A stretch of 64,000 nucleotides of DNA from NCBI GenBank assembly GCA_905116865.2, contig CAJHNH020008542.1:62001-126000 (forward strand), given 5' to 3'. Shown here one piece after another: positions 1 through 11,695 of the stretch. Source of the DNA: Candidula unifasciata (lineage: Eukaryota > Mollusca > Gastropoda > Stylommatophora > Geomitridae). Position 1 is the stretch's first letter. Each line of letters opens with the position of its first letter. Made by a program: the position numbers and the translations under genes. Under the pieces are notes generated by a model, which saw only the letters and a list, made by a program, of their open reading frames with translations, ran no database searches and was not told the DNA's origin.

Positions 1-985
1 TGAAATGATGAGTTATTCAGGAGGAAAAGATAACAGATACTTTTGAAATTGAAATAAAAACAGGTTTGCGACAGGGATGTCTTTTGTCGCCTCTCCTATT
101 TTTACTGGCAATAGACTGGATTATGAGGACAGCAACTGCTAATATCAAGAACTGAATTCAGTGGATCCTACAAAACAGCTTGATGATGTGGATGCGCTGA
201 TGATATTTTTTTTTTGCTCCCTCTCTCAAAATCAGATGCAAGATACATAAAATATACTTGATGCGAGATCACAACAACCAGGTCTACATGTTCATAAAGG
301 CAAAGATAATGAGAATAAATCAGGCAAACAGTAATGTGGTTTCTCTCAATGGTATCCCACTCCAAGATGTGGAGTCCTACATCTATCTGGGCAGTAATGT
401 AGAAAAAGACGGCAGAACTGATAGAGAAATTAAAATACGAATACAAAAGGCAAGAAGAGCTTTCATAAAACTAATCAATTTGTGGTACCAAAAAATGTAA
501 AACTAATACTAAATCTGAAATTTTTAAATCTAGTGTCCAATCAGTACTATTGTACGGAGCGGAAACATGGATAACAACTAAGGCAATTACTAATAAACTA
601 GAAACATTCATTAGCTGGTGCCTGCTCAGAATAGGGGGAATTAAATGGTATGATAGAATCACTAATGTAGAGCTTTGGGAGGGAACTAAACAAGTTTCAG
701 TGGACCAAAAGGTGCAGAAAAGACGCTGGCTTTGGGTAGGACACAAGTTGAGAAAAACTGAGAACAAGGTAAATAGAATGTCTTTGCACTGGAACCCAAA
801 AAGGCATAGCAATAAAGGAAGACACATAAAAAACACATATGGAGAAGGAAGCTAAAGAGATAATTTAAAAGGATGGGGAGGACATGTGAAGAGCTGCATG
901 TCATAGGAAAGGATAGAACAAATTGGCGTGAGATGGTTGAGGGCCTAGGTTCTATTAGAGGTTACAAAGGCAGAAGAAAAGAAGA
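1..985 (+). mobile_element. Degenerate LINE (non-LTR) reverse transcriptase fragment
   Basis: Reading the plus strand, bases 61-115 give the RT motif GLRQGCLLSPLLF, the usual finger-palm block before the catalytic centre of non-LTR retrotransposons. Bases 258-500 give a segment ending in YIYLGSNVEKDGRTDREIK, the thumb-adjacent block. Bases 550-855 give the C-terminal block with an LYGAETW-like start, a CLLRIGGIKWYDRITN segment and WVGHKLRK. The catalytic FADD block is destroyed near 190-210, and stops and frameshifts separate the three pieces. It is a dead 5'-truncated copy. The family is recognised from these motifs; the clade is not assigned. Confidence 0.85.
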
Positions 986-1529
986 AGAACTGTCATGATT
1001 CCGGGACTTTTTTCAATGAGGCTTCCAGAAAAATCGGACAACTTGACTTTTTAAGTGGCCGGGGTCATAAGGACAATATCACAAGGAAAGCATAATAATA
1101 TAAGGTATGTCAACATAACACCAGTTGAATAATTATCTTTACAGAATTCAACTACAGTTTTATACTACACTGTAGATCATAAAAATGGATTTGAGACAAT
1201 GTCTTAACCCTTGGGATAGACAGAGAGGGAACTGACTCTCCCATCTTATCTGCCACTGCATAGAATATGTGACAGTTAATATTTCACATCCTAATGGTGG
1301 TTTCTTTTACAGGACTACATTTTTCATTTACTGCCATGTTTTCTAGAAGAGCTGATCAGCCTGTAAAACAGATTACTGTGAGAACTTAAGAGATGTTAAA
1401 CCTAGTATGATAGAAAGATCTGAACCCAACAATCCATGTGTAGATTCTGGAGCGTCCTTTTAGAGAGAAAAAAAAAAAGAAAACAGACCTACTGCCTCTT
1501 TAAAAAAAAAAAAATTTATATGTATCCTT
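986..1529. other. No gene seen; A-rich tracts
   Basis: I see no coding exon here. Two adenine tracts (1470-1482 and 1502-1514) may be tails of old retroposon insertions. Confidence 0.4.
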
Positions 1530-1900
1530 TAAATGACATTGCAGAACCAACCAAAGCATATTTTTTTGGCTGTTGTGGTTTTCCTAGGCAAATTTATGTT
1601 GTGTAGTTTGCCACTGCTTTCTGAACAGTCCACTCCTGATACCCCTTTCAAAACCAACACAAGACAGTCTGCTGCCAAATCACCTGCAGCTGGGATTGAT
1701 CCCAGTGCCCGAACATTATAAAGTGCATTTGCAACACCTGGGCCACAGATGCTGACATTGACCGACACCTCTGAGCAAGCATGTCATGAAATGTGATTAA
1801 TCAAGGGTCTGCTGAAATTGGATGTATTGGGCTGAAAGATGCAGATACCACAGACTAGCTGTAACCCACAAAACAATGTGCCAAAAGCCATCTTAAGGAT
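1530..1900 (-). mobile_element. tRNA-derived SINE-like repeat
   Basis: On the minus strand there is a tRNA-like head with a box-A-like GTGGCCCAGGTG and a box-B-like GGGATCAATCCC. The same body occurs at 9005-9120 and 36590-36790 (shared TGCAGAACCAACC and GTCTGCTGCCAAATCACC blocks). The dispersed copies and the pol III-like boxes support a SINE, now diverged. Confidence 0.55.
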
Positions 1901-1989
1901 AAACATAGAAAAGAAGTATACAACAAGAGCTCAAGTGTGGTAAGTAATTGGTATTATTAAAGGTAACACAGCATATTAAAAAATGCAGT

Positions 1990-3055
1990 AATGGTGAGGC
2001 TAAAGATTTCTGCCAGTATTTGCCATAACACAGCAATCAAGTCTTTGTGTGTAGTGAATGGTTGCCAGTATTTGCCACAACACAGCAATCAAGTCTTTGT
2101 ATGTAGTGAATGGTTGCCAGTATTTGCCACAACACAGCAATCAAGTCTTTGTGTGTAGTGAATGGTTGCCAGTATTTGCCACAACACAGCAATCAAGTCT
2201 GTGTGTAGTGAATGGTTGCCAGTATTTGCCACAACACAGCAATCAAGTCTTTGTATGTAGTGAATGGTTGCCAGTATTTGCCACAACACAGCAATCAAGT
2301 CTGTGTGTAGTGAATGGTTGCCAGTATTTGCCACAACACAGCAATCATGTCTCAGTGTAGTGAATGGTTGCCAGTATTTGCCATAACACTGCAATCAAGT
2401 CTGTGTGTAGTGAATGGTTGCCAGTATTTGCCACAACACAGCAATCAAGTCTTTGTGTGTAGTGAATGGTTGCCAGTATTTGCCACAACACAGCAATCAA
2501 GTCTGTGTGTAGTGAATGGTTGCCAGTATTTGCCACAACACAGCAATCAAGTCTTTGTGTGTAGTGAATGGTTGCCAGTATTTGCCACAACACAGCAATC
2601 AAGTCTTTGTGTGTAGTGAATGGTTGCCAGTATTTGCCATAACACTGCAATCAAGTCTGTGTGTAGTGAATGGTTGCCAGTATTTGCCATAACACTGCAA
2701 TCAAGTCTGTGTGTAGTGAATGGTTGCCAGTATTTGCCACAACACAGCAATCAAGTCTTTGTGTGTAGTGAATGGTTGCCAGTATTTGCCACAACACAGC
2801 AATCAAGTCTGTGTGTAGTGAATGGTTGCCAGTATTTGCCACAACACAGCAATCAAGTCTTTGTGTGTAGTGAATGGTTGCCAGTATTTGCCACAACACA
2901 GCAATCAAGTCTTTGTGTGTAGTGAATGGTTGCCAGTATTTGCCACAACACAGCAATCAAGTCTTTGTGTGTAGTGAATGGTTGCCAGTATTTGCCACAA
3001 CACAGCAATCAAGTCTGTGTGTAGTGAATGGTTGCCAGTATTTGCCATAACAAAC
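1990..3055. repeat. Minisatellite, alternating 52/50-bp units with a 306-bp higher order
   Basis: About twenty head-to-tail units of AGTGAATGGTTGCCAGTATT... The units come in a 52-bp form (GTCTTTGTGTGT) and a 50-bp form (GTCTGTGTGT). Some carry CATAACACTG instead of CACAACACAG. Blocks starting at 2314 and 2620 are nearly identical, which gives a 306-bp higher-order period. Because 52+50=102 is divisible by three, open frames run through it on both strands, but they are artefacts. Degenerate units continue to about 3300. Confidence 0.95.
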
Positions 3056-3614
3056 TACATCGAGAAACGCAATCACAGTACAAGACCTTATGTGATATCA
3101 GTGGTTGCCAGTTATGAGAACAATACAGCACATCAAGAAATGTTGACAGTACAAGACTTCACGGGTAGTCAGTGGTGGCTAGTATTCACAAAAACACTGG
3201 ACCAATTAACACAATGACAATAAGACTACATATGTAGTTAGCAGCTGGCAATACTCACAATAGTAAACCAAGATATGCAATGACAGTACAAAAACTAAAA
3301 AACTTTTGTGAACTGGATAGGTTAAAGTGAAAAATAAAAACCTTGAGAACGATATAACTAGGTCTTTACATTGCAGCCTGCAGAGGCAAAAGAAAATGAA
3401 GGCAGAAAAACACACACACAGAAATGAGCTAGAGAATGATTAAGTCAGGAAGGTCACGTGGTGAGCTGCATGCAATAGGCTGACTGACTAAGCCAAGCAT
3501 AAGCTGGCTGAAAGTCTATGCTCCACTGGGGAATAAATGCAAGAAAAGAAGAACATTCACATTGATGCAGCAAAGAAATGCAACGAAAGTATAAAATCAG
3601 TATTAAAAACTCAC
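3056..3614. other. Degenerate array flank and intronic sequence
   Basis: Bases 3060-3300 hold decayed copies of the neighbouring minisatellite (GTGGTTGCCAG, CAGCTGGCAATACTCACAA). The remainder up to the splice donor at 3614 shows no coding signal. It is presumably intron of the gene whose exon lies at 3615-4575. Confidence 0.5.
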
Positions 3615-4575
3615 CTTTGCTTTTATTTCTAGTTTTGTCCCTTTCTCCGTTGTCAGACTGGTAATGTTGTTGACTGTAAGAAGTGAATGTTATTCGTGGG
3701 TTTGGATACCCAGATCCGTTGCCCTCTACTTGTCTCAGACCATAAGAGATGCTCTGATCAAAGTGATTGGACACTGATTTGGGTAAGGTTGGCCTGAAAG
3801 GGTTGACAGTGGACAAGTTTCTGGGGCGATCCCTCTCATTTTCCTCATCTTCCATCTCTTCATCATCTGAACGTTTCTTAGACGCAACATAGTCCCAACA
3901 GTCGCCATCGTGTGTGCGCTCTGTATCCACAGAATGTGGTGTCTCCTTGTAGGACAGCATGGCCATCTCTGTGCCCTCGTCAGCCAGATTGTATTCATCC
4001 TGAGTGACAGAAGTGTCACTGCGAGGTGACTCAACAGAAGAACCTCCTGTGCTGGAGTCTACTTTCACCTCCTCGTCAAAAGGAGGGTTAAATGAGCGTG
4101 TGATTCTCACATGACCGTGACTAGGCATGTAATCAAATGACCCCGGCCGATCTTCCTCACTGTCGCCATATACACTGTCAGAGTTGATTGCACTGTCTAC
4201 ACAGGAAACTTTTTGGCATGAGCTCTGGAGTCCACAATCCTCATCTTCTATCGTAGCTACAAGTTCAGCTTTAACAAGGTCACTGTCACAAGCGTTTGGG
4301 TGACTTTTATTCAACACTAATGATTCTAATGAGTTACAAGACTTTTCACCTGACCATGAATGAATATTTCTTCCCTGTCCATCTTCCTTTAGAGAAGCAT
4401 CGACACAGTTCTCACTGCTGCGATCTTGTAGCTGTACAATGTTCCCACTGTTAGCTTGACTCATGCTGGACCGGCCAATGGCCAGACTGTATGTACGTGC
4501 GTTCAGCACTAGTGAACTGAACTGATGCTCTGGTAATTCTGAAATCTGTCTTGCTTCTTCTTTGATTTGCTGGAG
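3615..4575 (-). CDS. Internal exon of an unidentified acidic/serine-rich protein
   Basis: This exon is bounded by a good acceptor (pyrimidine-rich tract ending CTTCACAG, last base 4576) and a consensus donor (AAAG|GTGAGT, GT at 3614-3613). It is open in one frame for 320 codons. The product begins LQQIKEEARQISELPEHQF, a short helical stretch. It continues as low-complexity, probably disordered sequence rich in Ser, Asp, Glu and Asn, with an acidic run (DDEEMEDEENERDR) and several Ser-Pro/Thr-Pro-like sites. I see no membrane segment or catalytic motif, and I do not recognise the family. Long single-frame coding, good splice sites and non-repetitive sequence make a real gene very likely. Partner exons are uncertain; the candidate first exon at 13367-13504 ends in the matching phase. 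Confidence 0.75.
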
Positions 4576-4739
4576 CTGTGAAGAAGGAAAAGCTCATTAA
4601 GTGACAGCTAACATAATCAGCACACATGTGAATGCAACACCTAAATATTTCATTTTTAGACCTTTAAAAAAAAAGTTAAGGGCACTTTTCATGTAAATGA
4701 TATAGCAAATGATGTTAGACTTACATTTTAATAAACTAA
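4576..4739. other. Intron, nothing recognised
   Basis: Non-coding sequence between the acceptor at 4576 and a SINE fragment. Confidence 0.4.
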
Positions 4740-4930
4740 CTTGCACTCTACGGTTGACATGCTCAGCATTACACCAGCCGATTTTACTTCCTAAGACTTT
4801 ACGTGGTACCCATTTTAGGCTACCTCACCCTAGGAGCCAATGCCATTAAAAAACATGACTGGATGCAGATCTGAATCTAAAATACTGACCAGAAGGTCAG
4901 TGTCCAGTCACTACATTACTGCAGCTCCCA
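4740..4930 (-). mobile_element. Degenerate tRNA-SINE copy
   Basis: The minus strand carries the body of the SINE family seen better at 25120-25360. Matching blocks are the complements of CAGCATTACACCAGCCG, TACCCATTTTAGGCT and GGAGCCAATGCC. The tRNA head around 4890-4925 is heavily decayed. Confidence 0.55.
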
Positions 4931-5204
4931 TCTTCCAGGTCATCACAGTCAAAACAGCCATTACAATGTTTGTTTTTGTATTGAGCCACTCTTATTTCTA
5001 ATACCATCTTGTGTGTGTGTTTCCTCAAATCCACCTCCATTCCCTGCTTTAAATAATAAACACAAATAATTTTTCTCAACAGAAGAATGAATCACAGCCA
5101 CTAAGTAACAGTGAACAATCAACTTTGTCAATGTTTTACTTAACACAAATGTCATCCACCATGGGGTAGTTACATGTGCTCGTCTATGACATACAGAAAG
5201 ATAT
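4931..5204. other. Non-coding, nothing recognised
   Basis: No exon-like frame with splice sites and no repeat matched elsewhere in the window. Confidence 0.35.
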
Positions 5205-6300
5205 ACTGTATTTCTCCAAGTATAAGACGATCTCAATGTATAAAATATACACAGCCTGATTTTGGGACACGTTTAAAAAAAAAAAAAAAAAAAAACAGAT
5301 TACATAAAAGTTTTATTCATCACAGAATCTAGAAAACTCATTCAAAAGAATTCTTTAGCTGGTCTATGTCTGTTTCGGATTATGAACCAATCTTCATATA
5401 TCGCCTCACTTCTTGAATGACTTGACAATGGTCAAAATCTCTACATTATCCCAGGATCGTTCAACCTAGGTACAGACTTCTGAAGTTGGTTTCTTCTCAC
5501 CACCTGCTGGTGTCAAACTGTCCCAAGAAAACTTCACCCAAGGGTTCCATTCTCTTCTCATGGCAACCGTTTTAATGTCATCCCTGAACCAGCATTCCCA
5601 AATGAGGCTCGTATGCAAAATTTTCTATCAAATCGTTTGGCAACAATCTACTACCACTGTGTAAGAGGCATACTGCTTTCAGGCCTTATATTTTGTGCAA
5701 AAAAGTGAGGCTTTTACCCAGGGAACTATGGTGCATCAGGTTAATTACGAAATGAAACAATACTTGACACACTGTCTTAAACAGTCTATGTTCACGCTCA
5801 AAGTGGAGAGTTATCCAGGCACTCTCATATGTTTAGAGTCAAGAGGATCGACTTCGAGTGCTGAGTTTTATGCCATTTGGCCACAACTCTCTCTCCAAAG
5901 AATGGCTTGCTCTGCGCTGCACAAAGCATGGACTTTGCAGATCCCTCAACTACCACTAGAGATCTCCGTAAAAAATGCATCCATGAACAAGATCACAATG
6001 CTCGTGAAATAAGGTCAAAATCAAAAGAGCTATAGTCAAACAGTTTAACCACTCTGTCATAGAGAGATACCCGGGCACGAACTAACAACAGGACTCTTCA
6101 GTCTCTCAAATTGGGTGGGCAAAGAAACAAAACTCATTCTTGAAAAAAAAAACATGGCATGGGACAATGTGCAGGCTACACAGCGTGCAAATCTATTTAA
6201 AGAACTAGAAATTTCTTTTGACAATCTTTTCATTGTTTTCCCAATGTAGGTTCCAAACCATTTTTTGGGGGTGAGCAAGGGAAAGGGTGAACAAACCAGC
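5205..6300 (-). mobile_element. Possible DNA transposon remnant
   Basis: The left edge (ACTGTATTTCTCCAAGTATAAGACGAT) resembles the TATAAGACGA-type termini common on pogo/Tigger-like transposons. The minus strand at 5520-5600 reads as a broken transposase-like segment (SFGNAGSGMTLKR, then REWNPW). The frame is interrupted many times. This rests on recollection of family style and is weak. Confidence 0.3.
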
Positions 6301-6470
6301 TGCCCAATAAGAATTATGTTGCTAATTAGGGGTTTTCCCTCTTAAATCAGAGGAAAATAACCAACAGTCTGCATACAAATGTGTAAAATGGATGTGTATG
6401 AAAACTTAGGTACGAATGGGTGATGAACTCATTCTTCTTCTTCTTCTTTCGTTCGCCTGAAATAAGTTGT

Positions 6471-6782
6471 CTATATCAGCAATTTTGTCTCTTGTTTAAA
6501 TTTCACTGTTGTTGTTAATTCTTTCAATGGTCCATAGAGTTTACGTTCCACTGTTGTTCTTTCTGGCCAAAAGGTTTGCATTAATGTGTCAAATTCGGTG
6601 CAGTCCTGGAGTACATGCTCTGCTGTCTGGGGCACCTTTTCACAGGTGCACATGGCTGATATGCCTATCTTGAATATGAACTCATTGTGGTCTGGGTTCA
6701 TGGCCGGGGGTAGGCAGAAAAGCCACATTTCTCCTAGATTTACGGTATTTATCATGGAATCAAGGCTGAAGGGTTGCGACAT
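6471..6782 (-). mobile_element. LINE C-terminal fragment (post-RNase H region)
   Basis: The 103-residue minus-strand frame contains CTCEKVPQTAEHVLQDC, the Cys-rich CxCxxxxQTxxHxLxxC block found after the RNase H domain of I-like LINEs, followed by a TFWPERTTVERKLYG stretch. The same block occurs in sense at 20970-21030. It is a truncated relic. Confidence 0.75.
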
Positions 6783-6839
6783 CCATAGTACCGAGCTAAA
6801 GGATTAACAACTTATGGTTTCTGGATATTTAAAAAAAAT

Positions 6840-7040
6840 TCCCCCCCCCCCCCCCAAAAAAAAAAGCACGAAAAACATCAAATTCCAAAAGTGGAAGAAC
6901 AACCAGAACTTTCCACAGGAAATTACAGCCAGTGAACATGAAGAGTCATAGTCTCTTAACTCTCTTGTATATGACAAGTTTTTTGTTAAGGTAGCCCAAC
7001 ATGTGTGATCAACTACTGTCCACATACCATCAATTGTGGC
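6840..7040 (+). mobile_element. Dispersed-repeat fragment
   Basis: CAAAAGTGGAAGAACAACCAGAACTTTC and the sequence after it recur at 53920-53990 (plus) and, inverted, at 11190-11260. This marks a common unnamed interspersed repeat. Confidence 0.5.
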
Positions 7041-7084
7041 ATCTCAGTCAATTTCTAAAGGATAAAATATCCTTCTAAAAGGAG

Positions 7085-7305
7085 GTAGGTTTCTTAGGCA
7101 GGACTGTGTGATTGTGGAAAGGCCTGCGTGATGCTGGGAGGAACTGTGTGATTGTGGAAAGGCCTGTGTGATGCTGGGAGGAACTGTGATTGTGAAAAGG
7201 CTTGTGTGATGCTGGGAAGAACAGTGTGATTGTGGAAAGGCCTGCGTGATGCTGGGAGGAACTGTGTGATTGTGGAAAGGTCTGTGTGATGCTGGGAAGG
7301 ATGAT
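7085..7305. repeat. 40-bp minisatellite, about 5 units
   Basis: Head-to-tail units of GTGTGATTGTGGAAAGGCCT then GTGTGATGCTGGGAGGAACT, with small indels. Confidence 0.9.
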
Positions 7306-8189
7306 AAGACTTTGATCAAAGGAATGGGGGCAGATGACAAAATCCCAAGCAATACAAGATGTATAATTGTATTCTTAATCTTTCTCACTTTAATGCACTA
7401 ACCTTAGTGACTGACAGAACATGCTGGATGAGAGGCTTCAAAGAAAGTGACTTTAGAAAAATATTTAAAAAAAAATGAAATGCAGCATAATAAAATCTTT
7501 GTTTTTGACTTTACTACAGTAATGACTCCGTGTCAGATATAATGAGTTAACCAATCATGCGAAAATAGACGAAGAACTGGTAAAGAAAAGTAATGAAACC
7601 ACGAATTTAATGAAGTTGACTTGGCGAGCATAAAGATCTCTCCCCCCCCCCCTTTTTTTTCCCCCAAAACAATATCCAAGCACGACTTAACACCGACTGG
7701 TCGGTAACGGTTTTTCAATATCAGTAAAGAAAACTACATCTATCAAACGATATTAATAAACTAAACAGCTTCTACGGCAAATCCATCCTTTCCATCTCAC
7801 TGAAACTAATGACTATTTATCATCGAACAACAAAAAGCAAAAAGTCAACAACATTTTTTCGGATTTCATTTCGCCGATACGCTACCACTCCTGAACTCTA
7901 GCGCACAAAATGTTTCATACCAGCAAAGATCATACCCCCGCGTCACTCGTTCACACTTCACAGTCAACAATGTGCGAGAAAGGGTCAAATACCAGCGGAC
8001 AAGCGTGGACTGGCCGGTGTCGGACACACAACAACAGGTGGATAACAAGTACAACAACTGTGCCGACGGACGGATGCATCAGTCGTCCATGTTTTTCTGG
8101 AGCCTTGATTAATAAGTAATCATATGCAGATTTCAGAGGTCAGGTGTTGACTGCATAGCGGCTACGGAAGTGAACAATTACATGGCAAG
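7306..8189. other. No gene or repeat recognised
   Basis: Includes a C10/T8 tract at 7641-7658. No frame with credible splice sites was found. Confidence 0.4.
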
Positions 8190-8221
8190 GGCGGCAACCT
8201 GGAGAAATGTCAACTCGTGCC

Positions 8222-8420
8222 GTTCCGTCCAATGTCCTCCCCTCCTTCCAACAGTTCCGTCCACTGTCCTTCCTTTCTTCCAACAGTTCCGTCCACTGTC
8301 CTCCCCTCCTGGCAACAGTTCCGTCCACTGTCCTCTCCTCCTTCCAACAGTTCCGACCACTGTCCTTCCAACAGTTCCGTCCACTGTCTCCTCTCATTCT
8401 GTCAGTTCCTTCCAACAGTT
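8222..8420. repeat. 32-bp pyrimidine-rich minisatellite
   Basis: About six units of CAACAGTTCCGTCCACTGTC plus a CCTCCCCTCCTTC linker. Decayed units continue to about 8720, so all three frames look open. The apparent proteins there are artefacts. Confidence 0.88.
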
Positions 8421-8999
8421 TTTTCTAATATAATCCTGTACCTTCCACCAGTCATCTTCACTGTTCCCTCACCCTCCTCCCAACAGTTCCTTCCGTCATC
8501 TCCCTCCCCCTTACATGTTTCCTTCAATTGTATTTTTGCCTCCTCCCTTTCACTGTCCTCTTTCAACAAGTGCCCTTCTACTGTCTTCCAGCAAGTTTCC
8601 TTCTCTTGCTCTCTTTTCAACGTGTTTTTTTTGTGTCCTTCTTCTCCTCCAAAGTGTCCTATTTTCCACCTTTGCCCTCTTCCTTCAAAGTGCCTTCCAC
8701 AGATCTTATCCTTCCAATAAGTATCCTTATCTTCTTTTCAGCCCTTTGGTCTCCAAAGGAGACTGCACAATTATTACTATTGTGTACTTAAACAAGATTT
8801 AGGCCCAATGAAACACACTCCCTAGAAAATTATAAGTGAACTGAGCCACCGTAAATGAACTAAGAACCCAGAAACTATTGTTTGCATCACTGCCCCTACA
8901 GCAAATAGTAGGAAATATATGTGGAAGTTGTAGAGATGTGGTGTTACAGAAGAATGATGACAGCACCAGGGACACACAAAAATATTAAAAGTTAGCTGC

Positions 9000-9220
9000 G
9001 TATACTTTCCATGACTCTGCAGAACCAACCGCAGCATTTTTTGGCTGTTGTGATTTTTCTAGGCAAATCTACGTTGCAGTAGTTTGCCACTGCTTTTCTG
9101 CTCTTGATACCACTGTTGAAAAAACCTGGCAGCTTTTTAGAAATAAACTCTGGGGTAAGTACTGGCAGCTTTTTAGAAATAATCTTTGGGGTGAGTGAAA
9201 AAGGGAGCGGCAAGTTCAAA
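9000..9220 (-). mobile_element. SINE-like fragment with a duplicated 3' piece
   Basis: Matches the minus-strand repeat at 1530-1720 (GCAGAACCAACC...GCATTTTTTGGCTGTTGTG). At 9130-9200 the segment CTGGCAGCTTTTTAGAAATAA is repeated twice. Confidence 0.5.
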
Positions 9221-9254
9221 AGAGGAAAATCTTAGATTGTATGGGTCAGGGACA

Positions 9255-10655
9255 TAAATCAACAGTTTTGTTTGCTTAAGAACATAAAACTCAGACAAGA
9301 TGGGTGCAAGTTCCAACAGAGTGCTGCACATCCTTTTCAGTTTGCACAGACTGCAAAATATGGGGCTGCAGAGACAAGATACAGAGGTATCTCTTTACAA
9401 AGCCATGTAGGAAAGATGTTTGCAAAAATATTAAAACGAAGAGCAAGAGTGATATTAGAACCTCAATTAAGTAACAAGCAGTTTGGATTTAGAAAAGGTA
9501 AGAGCTGCACTGATGCAATATTTACTCTTAGGCAAATTTGTGAACAGACAATCGAATATAATAAACACCAGAATCTTATATTCATTGATCAAGAGAAGGC
9601 TTTTGACAAGGTTAACAGAAATAAACTATGGAACATTCTTGAAGAATATGGTGTACCGGATCAATTATTGGGAAACATAATGGCTCTCTATCAAAATAGC
9701 CAGAGCGATGTAAGAACAACGGAAGGTATGACAGACTGGTTCCCCATTACATCAGGAGTACGACAAGGATGTGTCCTATCACCCCTACTCTTCATCACAT
9801 ATATGGATAAAACTGCACAGGAGTCAAACCAAAACACAGATATTATAAATGAACTTCTCTTTGCAGATGACCAATGTTTGTTACAAGAAGAAGAACAAAA
9901 ACTACAACAACATGTTGATTCATTGCTCACTAACTGTACAAAATTTGACATGAAAATAAACACCTCAAAAACTGAAGTAATGACCATAGGAAAGAAACAC
10001 AGTAATGTAAACATAAAGATCAATGACATACGATTAGAACAAGTTCAAGAATTCAAGTACTTAGGATGCATATTTACAGAAGATGGAAGACTCGATAAAG
10101 AGATACAGGCTAGAGTTCAAAAAGCCAATGCAGTCATTTACCAACTGGCCCCACTTCGTCATCCAAAGATCTCGTTACCAGCCAAATAACGGATGATCAA
10201 CAGCATTTTCATCCCTACGTTATGTTATCAGTGCCAAACGTGGACAATGAACAAATCACATATGCAAAAAATAACTATGTGTGAAATGCGATGTCTCCGA
10301 AGAGTCACCAACAATACACGAAGAGACAGACTCACAAACGTCAGCATTAGGGACAAAGTTGGAACAAGAGCATGCATGGAACATATTGAAAGACAGAGAA
10401 TGAAGTGGTTTGGTCATTTAGTAAGAATGCAACCGGATCAGATTGCCTATAAGGCCTTTTACAATAGAACATCGGGAAGAAAGGCCAGAGGAAGACCCAG
10501 GAAAAAATGGATAGATAGAATAGCTGAATACGGCCAGAAGATCCAGAAAACTGTCACTCAAATCACGCGAGAGGAACAAAACAAATATTTTAAACCATGA
10601 CACTGGGCTGCAACCCGGTAAAAGTGAAGAAGACAATAGATAGATAGAGACAAGA
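9255..10655 (+). mobile_element. 5'-truncated LINE with nearly intact reverse transcriptase
   Basis: A single non-LTR element copy beginning inside the RT domain and ending at a short (ATAG)n tail near 10635-10650. The first frame (9272-10189) carries the palm motifs. The second (10193-10600) carries the C-terminal region with CEMRCLRRV, MKWFGHLVRM and a GRKARGRPRKKWID basic block. Only one stop separates the two in-phase frames. No endonuclease domain is present, consistent with 5' truncation on insertion. Confidence 0.92.
9272..10600 (+). pseudogene. LINE reverse transcriptase ORF with one in-frame stop
   Basis: The product would be an RNA-templated DNA polymerase used for target-primed integration. 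In the first 305-residue frame, FGFRKGKSCTDAI lies at about 71-83 and FIDQEKAFD (motif A, catalytic Asp) at 104-112. GVRQGCVLSPLLF (motif B) follows at 162-174, FADD (motif C, catalytic pair) at 197-200, and FKYLGCIF after that. A TAA at 10187-10189 interrupts the frame right after PAK, and the same phase resumes for 135 more codons. All catalytic aspartates survive, so this is a young or recently active lineage. The N-terminal endonuclease is absent. It lies outside the transporter gene and is not expected to be domesticated. Confidence 0.85.
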
Positions 10656-10724
10656 AATTCTGAGTGATGCTATTATTTACTAATGTGTGTCTGCTGTTAT
10701 TATACACAGAGGGCTTGAGTTTTG

Positions 10725-10960
10725 ATGGCTCAGGTCACACTGTATAGAAAGAATGTAGTTTTTGCATTGACTACAAGTAGTGCGACTATGAAGGTTGCAG
10801 AGGTAACTAATTCAATAAAATGGCATGAGACACAGACCTTTACCCAGCCATTCTTTCTCAGTGACTCAATAAGCATGCTAAGGAAGATCAAGATAAACCC
10901 GGCATAAAGCTGTTGGATTCCCTGAGTGGGATCATGGCTGACAAATATAAGTTTCACATT
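10725..10960 (+). mobile_element. RNase H LINE remnant
   Basis: The block GACTCAATAAGCATGCTAAGG reads as a decayed SESMLRKI-type RNase H segment. The same block occurs better preserved at 22755-22840. Confidence 0.4.
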
Positions 10961-11184
10961 TCAGCTAGATTATGTGGCTGTAACGGGGCATGAAACAAGC
11001 TTGCATGTAAGGGCTACTGTAGAAAGTTGAGGAGCAGCAGATTTGGCTGATATACTGAATGTCCTCAGAGATGTAGGGTGATAAATTAATCAAGTGATAA
11101 CCAAACCAAGCAACAACAAAAACCACCCCAAAAAAATTTATTCAATTAAAATGAGAAAAAGAGTCAGGCCAAACAAGGGTGTTT

Positions 11185-11385
11185 GCTCCTCTTCTTCTCG
11201 TTCACCAGCTGTAAACTCTGGCAGAAAGTCCTGGTTGTTCATTCACTTCTGGACTTAGATACTGTTCAAAGAGTTGAGTTTTGTGTGCACATCAATTTAA
11301 CAGATCTGACATTTTTATTCAATGCAGACTGCTGGTATCTCACAGGCCAAATAACAGTAAATCACTAAATGTAAGTGTGCAGTAA
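11185..11385 (-). mobile_element. Dispersed-repeat fragment, inverted
   Basis: The complement of the unnamed family at 53900-53990 (GTTCACCAGCTGTAAACTCT...CCTGGTTGTTCAT). A further inverted copy lies at 34700-34900. Confidence 0.5.
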
Positions 11386-11499
11386 GCTTTATGCCTGGAC
11401 TGACTAAATTGAAATGTTATTAGAAGTACTTTGCATTCACAAAGTAACTAGTAAGATCCCACTGGTCTAGGTCAGTTACTGGTAGTGACACTGCACCTT

Positions 11500-11695
11500 A
11501 CTTTACTGTCACATGCTTCAATATTTAAACATTGGGCTGAGGCACCTCACTTTACTGTCACATGCTTCAATATTTAAACATGGGGCTGAGGCACCTCACT
11601 TGACTGTCACATGCTTCAATATTTAAACATGGGGCTGAGGCACCTCACTTTACTGTCACATGCTTCAATATTTAAACATGGGGCTGAAGCACCTT
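11500..11695. repeat. 49-bp minisatellite, 4 units
   Basis: Units of CACCTCACTTTACTGTCACA TGCTTCAATATTTAAACATG GGGCTGAGG, nearly identical to each other. Confidence 0.92.

Noticed and set aside
5695..6012. 105-codon plus-strand ORF as a gene
   Set aside because: Lies in a region that resembles a decayed DNA transposon on the opposite strand; no recognisable domain.
8217..8720. 167-codon Ser/Pro-rich frame
   Set aside because: Pyrimidine-rich 32-bp repeat opens several frames at once; no conserved domain.
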